This document shows, piece after piece, positions 1 through 5,935 of a stretch of DNA of 6,516 nucleotides; within the stretch, counting starts at the first letter, position 1, and each line of letters opens with the position of its first letter. The notes under the pieces are model-generated. The model saw nothing but the letters and a program-made list of their open reading frames with translations, was not told where the DNA came from and searched no databases. The translations under genes and the position numbers were made by a program. Source of the DNA: JBAWVR01 sp037147155 (GTDB lineage: Bacteria > Patescibacteriota > Minisyncoccia > Phycocordibacterales > GWA1-40-21); contig JBAWVR010000048.1 of the NCBI GenBank assembly GCA_037147155.1, positions 1 to 6,516 of the forward strand. Reading direction: 5' to 3'.

Positions 1-1875
1 GGCACTTGATGAAGAAAATGAAGATGAGAAGCTTGTGGCAAACGAGGTAGAAAAGGCCGAAGCGGAAAAGGTGGATGTGGAGTTAATAACCGTACTAGCC
101 GCAATGGTATTAGCATGAAACCAGTTTGGATTTTGAGTCACTACACCTTCGAATTTTTTAGACCACTCTTTCTCTACCCCCAAAATTACAGCATAAGGTA
201 AGTATTTTTCAAACATGTCAGGGGTTAGGTTTTTTACTCGGTCTTTTTCGGTAATACTTAAGAATAACTTAAAACCCTGAATAGCCCGCCACAAATCATT
301 GCCTTCTGACGATAATCTTGGATTGTAAACAATGAAATAATAGTAAAAGGCAAAATCTATTAACAAAATAAAAGCAAAAATACTAGTCTGAAGATAAGTT
401 GCGTATAGAGCAGCTGAAACAACTGCCAAAATTCCAACACCAACAAAGACTCCAAAAAAGATTGCTGATTTGATAATCTGTCTCTTTTTCTGATTAGTTA
501 TTGGATTCACATAAGCATTTACTAACATCTCGCTTACCGCCTTTGGTATATTATCTTCTATTTTTTGAATTTTTCGGTACATTTCACGACCACTAACACG
601 GTCATACTTCATCTTTTGTATAGAGTAAACTTGACCGTCAGAAAAGATAGCTACTAAAAAGTTCTTCTCATAATCTTTTAGTTTCGAGTCATTACGGAAG
701 TCTTTAATCGATTCTATATTGTAATATTTTTGACCCTTAGTTACGAGATAACCAAAACCAGTAATAAAAGCTAAAGCAATGAACAAGCCAAATAATTCAA
801 AACTATTATTAGTAACATTAAAAATTGCTAGTAAAAGAAAGACAATAAAGAAGCAAGAAACAATAAACTTTAAACTTGTAATCAATATTCTAGCAGCTCT
901 ATTGGTTGGATCTTCACTAATATTCACATAACCTCGAACAGCCAAATCAATAACAGTGGCGGCCCAGGCCTTTGAACTCAAACCTTCATTGTTCACATAA
1001 TCCATCTCCAGTGGCAGCAAGCCTCTTGGTGGTTCATACTCAGCAATGATAGTTTTATTATGTTTTGGCAGGTACTCCCTGAGGAAATGATAGAAAGACA
1101 AAAACAACAAAGTGAGTATGATTCCCAATAGTCCTAACAAAAAGCCCCAGTACATCTTAAAAAAATCTACAAAGTATGAACTCAACTTAACCATCTCCTT
1201 AGGGAAACCAACAGCAATTGTTACAGCCTCAAACGGCAAAACTTTTTCGGTCGTAAAAATTATTCCATTACTATTTATTCCCTCCATAGTATACTTGGCT
1301 GTGCTTTGTGTACGGTAAAATCCTCCACTTATGTTTGACCTGTCAGTATTTTCTGGTAGAAATAGTCTGGCTGTTACTGCCCCGATTGGTACATCGTAAC
1401 TCGTAAAAACATTCCAATATACTTCATTTTTATCTTGATAGAAGCCAATTAATCCATGAACAACATAATGAATCTCCCAAGTTTTCTGTTGATTATCAGC
1501 GTTATAGTACCACTCAATATTTACATATTGACCGCTTTTCTTGTAGGCATATTTACCCCAGCTGGTGGGCAAGGTTTTATCTAGAAAGCCACTAGAATAA
1601 TTCAAAGTTTGACCGGTATCAACATCCACCACATAAATATCAGTAATCGAACCTATGTCTTTCAAAAGAATATTTCTCTGCCCAGCATGATATTCACCGT
1701 TAAAATTGTAGGTGATTTTTTCAACTACATTTACTGTGCTGTCTTTGTTGACGTTTAGTGTCTCATCAAAATTATCAATTGAGTACGATCGGTTAGTCTG
1801 AGCAAAAGAAAAAACCGGTAGAAAAATAAAAAAAGCTAGAGCAAGGCCAACCAAATATTTTTTATAATTAATCAT
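1..1875 (-). CDS. DUF2207 family membrane protein, 3' end outside window
   Basis: The minus-strand frame from the ATG at 1875 stays open for 625 codons to base 1, so the C-terminus is missing. A Sec signal peptide is visible (KK near the N-terminus, hydrophobic stretch, FSFA then Q, cleavage after about residue 25). An extracytoplasmic domain (about 28-235) follows, then a membrane segment at about 239-263 and the family hallmark YEPPRG at 280-285. Hydrophobic pairs lie at about 332-378 and 468-517. The cytoplasmic-type part contains GFKLFL and FEKYLPYAVILGVEKEW (about 534-570), typical of DUF2207. From about 586 the chain becomes rich in Ser, Ala and Phe; relatives usually end in a Gly/Ser-rich low-complexity tail, so little is probably lost. 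The family function is unknown; it is common in Gram-positive and CPR bacteria. The start is supported by the signal peptide and a -10 box just upstream. Family assignment is confident, role unknown. Confidence 0.88.
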   Translation of the reverse strand, partial: MINYKKYLVGLALAFFIFLPVFSFAQTNRSYSIDNFDETLNVNKDSTVNVVEKITYNFNGEYHAGQRNILLKDIGSITDIYVVDVDTGQTLNYSSGFLDKTLPTSWGKYAYKKSGQYVNIEWYYNADNQQKTWEIHYVVHGLIGFYQDKNEVYWNVFTSYDVPIGAVTARLFLPENTDRSNISGGFYRTQSTAKYTMEGINSNGIIFTTEKVLPFEAVTIAVGFPKEMVKLSSYFVDFFKMYWGFLLGLLGIILTLLFLSFYHFLREYLPKHNKTIIAEYEPPRGLLPLEMDYVNNEGLSSKAWAATVIDLAVRGYVNISEDPTNRAARILITSLKFIVSCFFIVFLLLAIFNVTNNSFELFGLFIALAFITGFGYLVTKGQKYYNIESIKDFRNDSKLKDYEKNFLVAIFSDGQVYSIQKMKYDRVSGREMYRKIQKIEDNIPKAVSEMLVNAYVNPITNQKKRQIIKSAIFFGVFVGVGILAVVSAALYATYLQTSIFAFILLIDFAFYYYFIVYNPRLSSEGNDLWRAIQGFKLFLSITEKDRVKNLTPDMFEKYLPYAVILGVEKEWSKKFEGVVTQNPNWFHANTIAASTVINSTSTFSASAFSTSFATSFSSSFSSSSA

Positions 1876-1888
1876 AAGATTAATTATA
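1876..1888 (-). promoter_or_regulatory. Probable leaderless -10 box for the DUF2207 gene
   Basis: A perfect TATAAT (1883-1888) lies 7 nt before the ATG at 1875 in the 43-nt gap after the preceding gene. Initiation 7-8 nt downstream of the hexamer would start the mRNA at or next to the start codon. There is no TGn extension and no convincing -35, so this is weaker than the similar sites at 2603, 4001 and 5936. No Shine-Dalgarno sequence is present. Confidence 0.45.
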
Positions 1889-1918
1889 ACTTATCTGCTT
1901 TTTTAAAAACAGCTCAAA

Positions 1919-2602
1919 TTACTTCTTGCCAACAAATCTAATACCACAAACAAACTCCCACAAGGTGGAAAATGTTAGCCCTGTAAAAAAATACCAGGTT
2001 AACTCCTCAATCGGTATCTTGCCTACAAATATTCCCGATAAGTTATTTAAATACCACTCTTGAACAAACCATTCTGGATTGACCTGCAAAGCTAAAATAT
2101 AAAATATCCACGCTATCACTGTCACTAGAACACCGGAATAAAACATTGGCAAAAACAGGTCCGGTCTTTTAGCAAGAATAAATATAGCGATTGTGATTAA
2201 ACATAAAATCGATGTCCAGAAAGAATGAATGCCGAAGACATAGAAGAAACCAAAAAGAATAAAAATACCAACGATAAAAACTAAAAATTGGTATTTTACT
2301 GATGGTACTAGATTGTCGTCGTTTTTCTCCCCTATCTCCCGTAGAGACTCATATATTGCCGCACTAACTCCAGCTACCGCAAAACCAAAAATCATATCCT
2401 CAATCTTAATAGGGAAATTATTATACAAAAATACTGGGTGCCACCAGTCCCGAAGATGCATGATCTGCACTGCTGGGCCAGCGAGGAGACCCAAGAGGCC
2501 AACATAAAACATCTCACGACGGTTTTCTTTTTTCCAAAAGAATAAAATGACCCACCAGAAGAAAAAATATAAGGCTAAACAAAAATATAAATAAGAGAAC
2601 AT
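1919..2602 (-). CDS. Lycopene cyclase domain-like polytopic membrane protein
   Basis: A 227-residue protein with about seven hydrophobic segments (near 4-22, 32-48, 68-86, 104-123, 127-143, 151-171, 198-218). It has an internal two-repeat plan. Repeat one has RREMF (28-32), LRDWW (50-54), IEDMIFGF (67-74) and a closing YE (84-85). Repeat two has KRPDLFLPMF (145-154), IPIEELTWYFF (196-206) and WE (215-216). The paired R..MF and I-E-[ED]-hydrophobic motifs are those of the CrtYc/CrtYd (CarR) lycopene cyclase domain family, which cyclises lycopene ends in carotenoid synthesis. No other carotenoid gene is in the window. Many CPR and archaeal proteins share this fold without a proven reaction, so substrate and function are inference. 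The start lies 19 nt after the amidotransferase stop and exactly 6 nt after an extended -10 box. Confidence 0.75.
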   Translation of the reverse strand: MFSYLYFCLALYFFFWWVILFFWKKENRREMFYVGLLGLLAGPAVQIMHLRDWWHPVFLYNNFPIKIEDMIFGFAVAGVSAAIYESLREIGEKNDDNLVPSVKYQFLVFIVGIFILFGFFYVFGIHSFWTSILCLITIAIFILAKRPDLFLPMFYSGVLVTVIAWIFYILALQVNPEWFVQEWYLNNLSGIFVGKIPIEELTWYFFTGLTFSTLWEFVCGIRFVGKK

Positions 2603-2636
2603 ATTAAAATTATATCAATAATTATAGACTGTTCAA
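2603..2636 (-). promoter_or_regulatory. Leaderless extended -10 promoter of the lycopene cyclase-like gene
   Basis: Reading the minus strand, TTGAAC (2631-2636, 4 of 6 with TTGACA) is followed by a 16-nt spacer ending in TGA, then a perfect TATAAT (2609-2614), then TTTAAT, then the ATG at 2602. The TGnTATAAT extended -10 and the 6-nt gap put the expected transcription start on the A of the ATG. The -35 overlaps the last codons of the upstream amidotransferase gene. There is no Shine-Dalgarno sequence. Confidence 0.65.
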
Positions 2637-3170
2637 AATTTTGAGAAACACCTCATCCCCCTCCAACTGATCTACAAAATTCTCTGGGTGAAACTGCAAA
2701 CCATATATCGGCAAGGTCTTATGTTTAATTATTTCCGGACCGGCCGCTGATTCGGCCTGTATTTCAAAGTCATCTGGCAACTTGGTAATCACTAATTCAT
2801 GACTTTCATAGACCCTTGCCTTTTGCTTATTAGACAAACTTGGGTTTAAAATTTCGATTTCTCTTTCACCTTTTTCTTTATTCTCTAATTTACCCAAAGT
2901 ACCACCAAAAGTCTTGGCAATCAATTCACAGCCAAAACAGATACCGATGATTGACTTACCAGACTCCCTAATAAATTTTAACTCTTCCGTAAAATTATTT
3001 TCATTTTCGTTTAAAGAGTAGACACTACTTCCAGACAAAATAACCACATCAAATTGCTCCGCTTGGCTTGATTGGAATCTTTCGGCCTTAATCACCGACT
3101 CCTCGCCGGGTATTAATTTCTTTAATTTTTCGAGCAGTGTCGTACCATTATCTATTAGTAGAATTCTCAT
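2622..3170 (-). CDS. Stand-alone class I glutamine amidotransferase
   Basis: A 182-residue GATase1 domain protein that would hydrolyse glutamine and deliver ammonia to a partner, or act on a gamma-glutamyl compound. The N-terminal strand MRILLIDNG, a VVILSGSS turn (42-49) and the nucleophile elbow GICFGCELIA (76-85, Cys78 as nucleophile) are visible. So are GGTLGK (89-94), a SHEL segment (123-126) and the catalytic GLQFHPE (157-163, His161 and Glu163). The triad is complete, so it is probably active. The length equals one GATase domain with no synthetase fused, as in the TrpG/PabA, GuaA-type or carbamoyl-phosphate small-subunit domains; none of these pathways is seen nearby, so I give no symbol. 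It starts 5 nt after the metallopeptidase-like gene and probably shares its mRNA. Confidence 0.85.
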   Translation of the reverse strand: MRILLIDNGTTLLEKLKKLIPGEESVIKAERFQSSQAEQFDVVILSGSSVYSLNENENNFTEELKFIRESGKSIIGICFGCELIAKTFGGTLGKLENKEKGEREIEILNPSLSNKQKARVYESHELVITKLPDDFEIQAESAAGPEIIKHKTLPIYGLQFHPENFVDQLEGDEVFLKILNSL

Positions 3171-3175
3171 GTAGT

Positions 3176-4000
3176 TTACTTCTTATTAATTTCCCCCTCT
3201 ATTTCAACCTTATTCTTTTTGTATGCTGTCCAAGATTGCTGCAAAAATTCTGCAAAGGTAATTTTTCCAGCCAAATGTTCAAGGTAAAATGGGGTGAAAT
3301 ATTCAACCAAAGTTTTTCCTTCAACCAAAATCTTTTGCCATGGCATATAAACATTTGATTTACTGTTTTCGACAAAGTTTTGTATGTCCTGATTCTCATT
3401 TATAATTACATGCACCAAGATCTCACTAAGAATCCACTCAGAATGCGGAGACTCATAGGCATTTCTCTTTGTTTCCGGAAACAACTCTCGCCATTTATGA
3501 AAGTTCAAGAAGTGAATAATCTCATGAATAGAAACTTTTTTAACATAAACATCCGAGAATTCATAGAAAAGACTGTACGCCATTTTATCTAAATATCTTG
3601 GACAAATTGGATTAATCGAAACATTGGCTTTGATACCATTTTTTAATATTTCTTTATCTACTTCAAATTCTTCGCACAATGAATCCACCACAGCATCGCC
3701 ACCATCTCTTTCCCAAACTGCCTGAAAATTATCTCGAGCCTGTTTTAGAGTTTCAAGTTTTTCTTTGATATAACTTTCCGCATATTCTCGACATTTTTTC
3801 AGAAATTCATCTTTATCCTCGGTACCGTCTATCATCTCCTTTAATTTAGGATGTTGTTTGTAAATCATCGGTCTAAAATCCACTGGGTCTCGGCCAACGA
3901 AACAAAAACCATGAAGCAATTTTGCCTCGCTCTCCAAAGTTGGTAATTCGAAAGTGACTTCCCATTTATGTTCAATTGATTCTTTTTTATGGTTTTCCAT
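3176..4000 (-). CDS. HExxH metallopeptidase-like protein, unrecognised family
   Basis: A 274-residue protein if started at the ATG at 4000. It carries HEIIHFLNF with His159, Glu160 and His163, the zinc-binding and catalytic pattern of zincins. About 30 residues later SEWILSEILVH offers Glu188 or Glu193 as a gluzincin-like third ligand. There is no signal peptide or membrane segment, so it is probably cytoplasmic. The N-terminal half is charged and helical. An upstream ATG at 4036 keeps the frame open, but those 12 codons cover the promoter: FCYTL is simply the translation of the -10 region. I therefore start at MENHKK. The downstream neighbour is the amidotransferase gene, 5 nt away. I do not recognise the family; peptidase activity is inferred from one motif. 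Confidence 0.72.
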   Translation of the reverse strand: MENHKKESIEHKWEVTFELPTLESEAKLLHGFCFVGRDPVDFRPMIYKQHPKLKEMIDGTEDKDEFLKKCREYAESYIKEKLETLKQARDNFQAVWERDGGDAVVDSLCEEFEVDKEILKNGIKANVSINPICPRYLDKMAYSLFYEFSDVYVKKVSIHEIIHFLNFHKWRELFPETKRNAYESPHSEWILSEILVHVIINENQDIQNFVENSKSNVYMPWQKILVEGKTLVEYFTPFYLEHLAGKITFAEFLQQSWTAYKKNKVEIEGEINKK

Positions 4001-4036
4001 ATTTAGAGTATAGCAAAATAGGAGTCTTTCGGACAA
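4001..4036 (-). promoter_or_regulatory. Leaderless extended -10 promoter of the HExxH gene
   Basis: On the minus strand TTGTCC (4031-4036) is followed by an 18-nt spacer ending in TGC, then TATACT (4007-4012), then CTAAAT and the ATG at 4000. The extended -10 (TGCTATACT) and the exact 6-nt gap predict that transcription starts on the ATG. The -35 begins directly after the U-tract of the preceding ncRNA terminator, giving a compact terminator-to-promoter junction. The same core, TTTTGCTATACT, recurs before the gene starting at 5935. Confidence 0.7.
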
Positions 4037-4067
4037 TTAAAAAACCCCGTCTAGTGTGCGACGGGGT
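4037..4067 (-). terminator. Intrinsic terminator of the ncRNA
   Basis: On the minus strand ACCCCGTC (4060-4067) pairs perfectly with GACGGGGT (4044-4051) around an 8-nt loop (4052-4059). A run of six T (4039-4044) and then AATT follow. It ends the ncRNA unit that begins near 4210. The base of its stem abuts the 3' strand of the RNA's end-closing helix. Confidence 0.88.
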
Positions 4068-4210
4068 GAGTGTTTTACTTGGGCTGACCATCCTCTCAGA
4101 TCAGCTATCCCTAACTGCCTTGGTGGGCTTTTACTCCGCCAACTAGCGTCGGCCCGCAAACTCTCAGAGATCTGAGATAATTTACGTGTTACTCCAAGAG
4201 TTAAACACTC
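4039..4210 (-). ncRNA. Stand-alone ncRNA resembling a miniaturised 16S rRNA 5' domain
   Basis: The transcript of about 172 nt lies between a promoter and an intrinsic terminator. Its ends pair: GAGTGTTT (4203-4210) with AAACACTC (4068-4075). Inside, conserved 16S segments occur in rRNA order. GAGTAACACGT (4184-4194) marks the end of helix 6, preceded by a tiny ACTC/GAGT hairpin. Helix 7 has a base CGTAAA/TTTGCG (4181-4186, 4155-4160) and an arm TCTCAG/CTGAGA closed by the tetraloop ATCT. A 31-nt block at 4117-4147 aligns without gaps to helix 11. GCTGATC (4099-4105), the conserved loop TGAGAGGAT (4090-4098) and GGTCAGC (4083-4089) form helix 12. Differences from E. coli, as I recall it, keep pairing in helix 12 and most of helix 11. 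Helices 8-10 and the rest of 16S are absent. The role is unknown; it could mimic the rRNA site for uS17 or bS20, or be an rRNA remnant. No ORF or tRNA fits here. Confidence 0.78.
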
Positions 4211-4216
4211 AAGAGT

Positions 4217-4245
4217 AGTCTAGTGGATTGGGCAAAATTAGTCAA
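4217..4245 (-). promoter_or_regulatory. Promoter of the 16S-like ncRNA
   Basis: On the minus strand TTGACT (4240-4245, 5 of 6 with consensus) and TAGACT (4217-4222, 4 of 6) are separated by 17 nt, the optimal spacing. Six nt later is G4210, the first base of the helix that closes the RNA ends, which makes it the natural start site. The promoter lies 38 nt beyond the NADAR stop codon, so the RNA does not depend on read-through from that operon. Confidence 0.75.
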
Positions 4246-4283
4246 CAAAACCCATTAGATTATAATGAAAAAAATTAGCAGAA

Positions 4284-4736
4284 TTATTTGTTGGCAAACT
4301 CCTCCCTAATCTCCATCCATAATTTGCCCAAATGGTTTTCTCCGTCTTTGTTTGGTCCCCAGCCCCAGAACGGGTCACACCAAGAATCCTCAATTAATTC
4401 TTTACCGACCGATTGTAAAAGTTTCTTTTTAACATAGGGATGTTGTTCCACCTTGGCTCGAAGTATGTCTTTCATAATACCAAGTTTTACATCGTCCCAA
4501 TCGGGGCGTCGTTTATCAACGTTAGCCTCGGAAAATTTTTGCGAAGCATGAGCTGATCTGGCCAATCTAACCTCATCTTTTAGATTTTCATCCAAAAACT
4601 TTTCTGAGTGGTAAGCATGCTCAGAAGTTGGGTATAACTTACCTTTCCATTCTAGAGCAAAAGAAGAATAATTTGAAAACACATAAAACTCGTGCTCGTA
4701 GAAAAATATTTGTTTGTCGTTGTCGTTTCCGTGCAT
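4284..4736 (-). CDS. NADAR family protein (YbiA-like N-glycosidase fold)
   Basis: A 150-residue single-domain protein with the family pattern throughout: YVFSNYSSFALEW (18-30), YPTSEHAYHSEKF (35-47, with the conserved Glu39), W80 and the KLGIM segment (84-88). The C-terminal signature has Asp121, WGWG (124-127), GEN (132-134), LGKLWM (136-141) and Arg144. NADAR proteins are N-glycosidases: E. coli YbiA acts on riboflavin-pathway intermediates, and others remove ADP-ribose from guanine in DNA as antitoxins to DarT-type toxins. No toxin-like ADP-ribosyltransferase is visible here. The gene follows the Nudix gene by 36 nt of AT-rich sequence with possible weak -10 boxes and no Shine-Dalgarno site, so co-transcription or a separate start are both possible. 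Family assignment is firm; the substrate is unknown. Confidence 0.9.
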   Translation of the reverse strand: MHGNDNDKQIFFYEHEFYVFSNYSSFALEWKGKLYPTSEHAYHSEKFLDENLKDEVRLARSAHASQKFSEANVDKRRPDWDDVKLGIMKDILRAKVEQHPYVKKKLLQSVGKELIEDSWCDPFWGWGPNKDGENHLGKLWMEIREEFANK

Positions 4737-4772
4737 ATATATTGTATTGTTTTATAATATTTAAATTAATCA

Positions 4773-5192
4773 TTAAACCATCAAAATTCTCCGCCTTAAA
4801 TCTGCCAAAATAATCTTATTATCGTCAGATATTTTATCCTCGTGACTAATATCATCTTCAGATAAGAACACTCCGTAATCGCCTTCTCCAACTGTTACAA
4901 TACTTTCAAAATCATCATTGACCTCTACGGCGTAATAATGAGAAATGCTGTAGTCACTGGTGTATTCACCTAAATAAAAATAATTTTCTGGAGTGAAATT
5001 TAATTCTTCTTTCATTTCTCGCAACATTCCCTGCTCTGGTGTTTCTACACCCTCAACACCTCCGCCAAAGATTGATAGTTTGCCTGGGTTGCGTTCAGTA
5101 TTGTCAGAACGTTTTTGTAAGAAAAAAGAAAAAATTCCGTTGTTAATTTTGTAAGGGATAAGATGGGCGGTGAGACGTTTTTGTGGGGGCAT
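4773..5192 (-). CDS. Nudix hydrolase
   Basis: A 139-residue protein with a full Nudix box: Gly44, five residues, Glu50, seven residues, then REMKEE (58-63). The usual Gly after the box is Asn65. REMKEE supplies the metal-binding glutamates for cleaving a nucleoside diphosphate linked to another group. The N-terminal strands HLIPYK and FFLQKRS and the GKLSIFGGG segment fit the MutT/ADP-ribose pyrophosphatase fold, but no subfamily motif fixes the substrate. The ATG at 5190-5192 comes 2 nt after the TAA of the upstream gene (TAAGCATG), suggesting translational coupling; no Shine-Dalgarno site is seen. A TATAAA lies 6 nt before the ATG but lacks a spaced -35. The NADAR gene follows, hinting at linked NAD/ADP-ribose or damaged-nucleotide chemistry (inference). 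Confidence 0.92.
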   Translation of the reverse strand: MPPQKRLTAHLIPYKINNGIFSFFLQKRSDNTERNPGKLSIFGGGVEGVETPEQGMLREMKEELNFTPENYFYLGEYTSDYSISHYYAVEVNDDFESIVTVGEGDYGVFLSEDDISHEDKISDDNKIILADLRRRILMV

Positions 5193-5194
5193 GC

Positions 5195-5935
5195 TTAATT
5201 TATATTAAAACTATCTACATCAATCTTAAGAAAATCATAATACTTCTTTTCTGTTAGATCATAATGACCTATATAAGCTTTATCCCTCTTTTCTAGATTC
5301 ATTATGTTTTTCTGAATATAGTAAATTTGGGATAACAAAGGCTTGCCAGGATATGCCAACAATTGCCATTCTTCCTTACCTTCAACATATGGATTGGTTA
5401 TTTCAAATTTGCCATAAATAGCCAAATAGGAAAAAGTGAATTCTTCTAAAAAGAATTGGATCTGCTTTTCGGTCAATTCTTTGCTAATACTATCGGCATC
5501 TTTTTTTAATAATTCTTGAAATTTTGAATCTTGTTTATAAAAGTCTTGAGTTATTTTAAGTACATTCAAGAAATCATTCGAGCTAAGACACATTTGAAAC
5601 CAAGATTGGAATGTAAAAGCTTTTTCAATCTGAAATTCGATAAAATTCTTTTTCAAAAATTTTTTAACTCCATTCTTGTGATTAACCATTTTTTGAATGA
5701 AAGCATTTTTTGTTTCGTAGGCTTTCTCCTCTAAATTCATATACAAACCCTCGGTGTAAAAGAAGTGTATGCCAATCTTCGGAGTTTGCACTTTGGAAGT
5801 AAAATATTTCAAAAAATTTTCATACTCCTGGGGAGACTGAGAATTATCTATACGACTCATCGATATTGGAAATAAAAGCATGCCCCATGTGGCTGGGAAT
5901 TTATTTATATCAAATACTTGTTCATTGTTTTCCAT
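5195..5935 (-). CDS. Uncharacterised protein, first gene of the Nudix-NADAR operon
   Basis: A 246-residue protein if begun at the ATG at 5935 (MENNEQVFDI). I do not recognise the family. It is rich in Phe, Tyr, Lys and Glu, apparently mainly helical, with no signal peptide, membrane span, Cys pair or known catalytic motif. Local segments include GIHFFYTEGLYMN, a long charged helix with runs such as KKFLKK, and AFTFQSWFQM. The frame remains open upstream to an ATG at 6025. That extension would translate a promoter (FCYTL is the -10 region) and the terminator of the preceding gene, and would overlap that gene's stop, so I reject it. The stop is 2 nt before the Nudix start, indicating a shared mRNA and probably a shared pathway. 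Confidence 0.7.
   Translation of the reverse strand: MENNEQVFDINKFPATWGMLLFPISMSRIDNSQSPQEYENFLKYFTSKVQTPKIGIHFFYTEGLYMNLEEKAYETKNAFIQKMVNHKNGVKKFLKKNFIEFQIEKAFTFQSWFQMCLSSNDFLNVLKITQDFYKQDSKFQELLKKDADSISKELTEKQIQFFLEEFTFSYLAIYGKFEITNPYVEGKEEWQLLAYPGKPLLSQIYYIQKNIMNLEKRDKAYIGHYDLTEKKYYDFLKIDVDSFNIN

Noticed and set aside
1112..1318. Plus-strand ORF of 68 codons, and other plus-strand ORFs at 2313, 3137, 3380, 4628, 5531, 6085 and 6125
   Set aside because: All lie antisense to well-supported minus-strand genes or cross their starts. None has a recognisable domain or a convincing start signal.
4083..4194. Edge of a complete 16S rRNA gene
   Set aside because: The 16S-like sequence ends abruptly on both sides, lacks helices 8-10, helix 13 and all later domains, and is enclosed by its own promoter and terminator.
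4037..4245. 6S RNA, TPP riboswitch or another standard structured RNA
   Set aside because: Paired ends and a length near 172 nt recall 6S RNA, and CTGAGA recalls TPP riboswitches. The ordered matches to 16S helices 7, 11 and 12 explain the sequence far better, and no gene continues past the terminator as a riboswitch would require.
4736..4772. Leaderless promoter for the NADAR gene
   Set aside because: TACAAT is 4 nt and TATAAA is 14 nt before the ATG in very AT-rich sequence. Neither has the 6-7 nt spacing seen elsewhere or a clear -35, so I do not list it.
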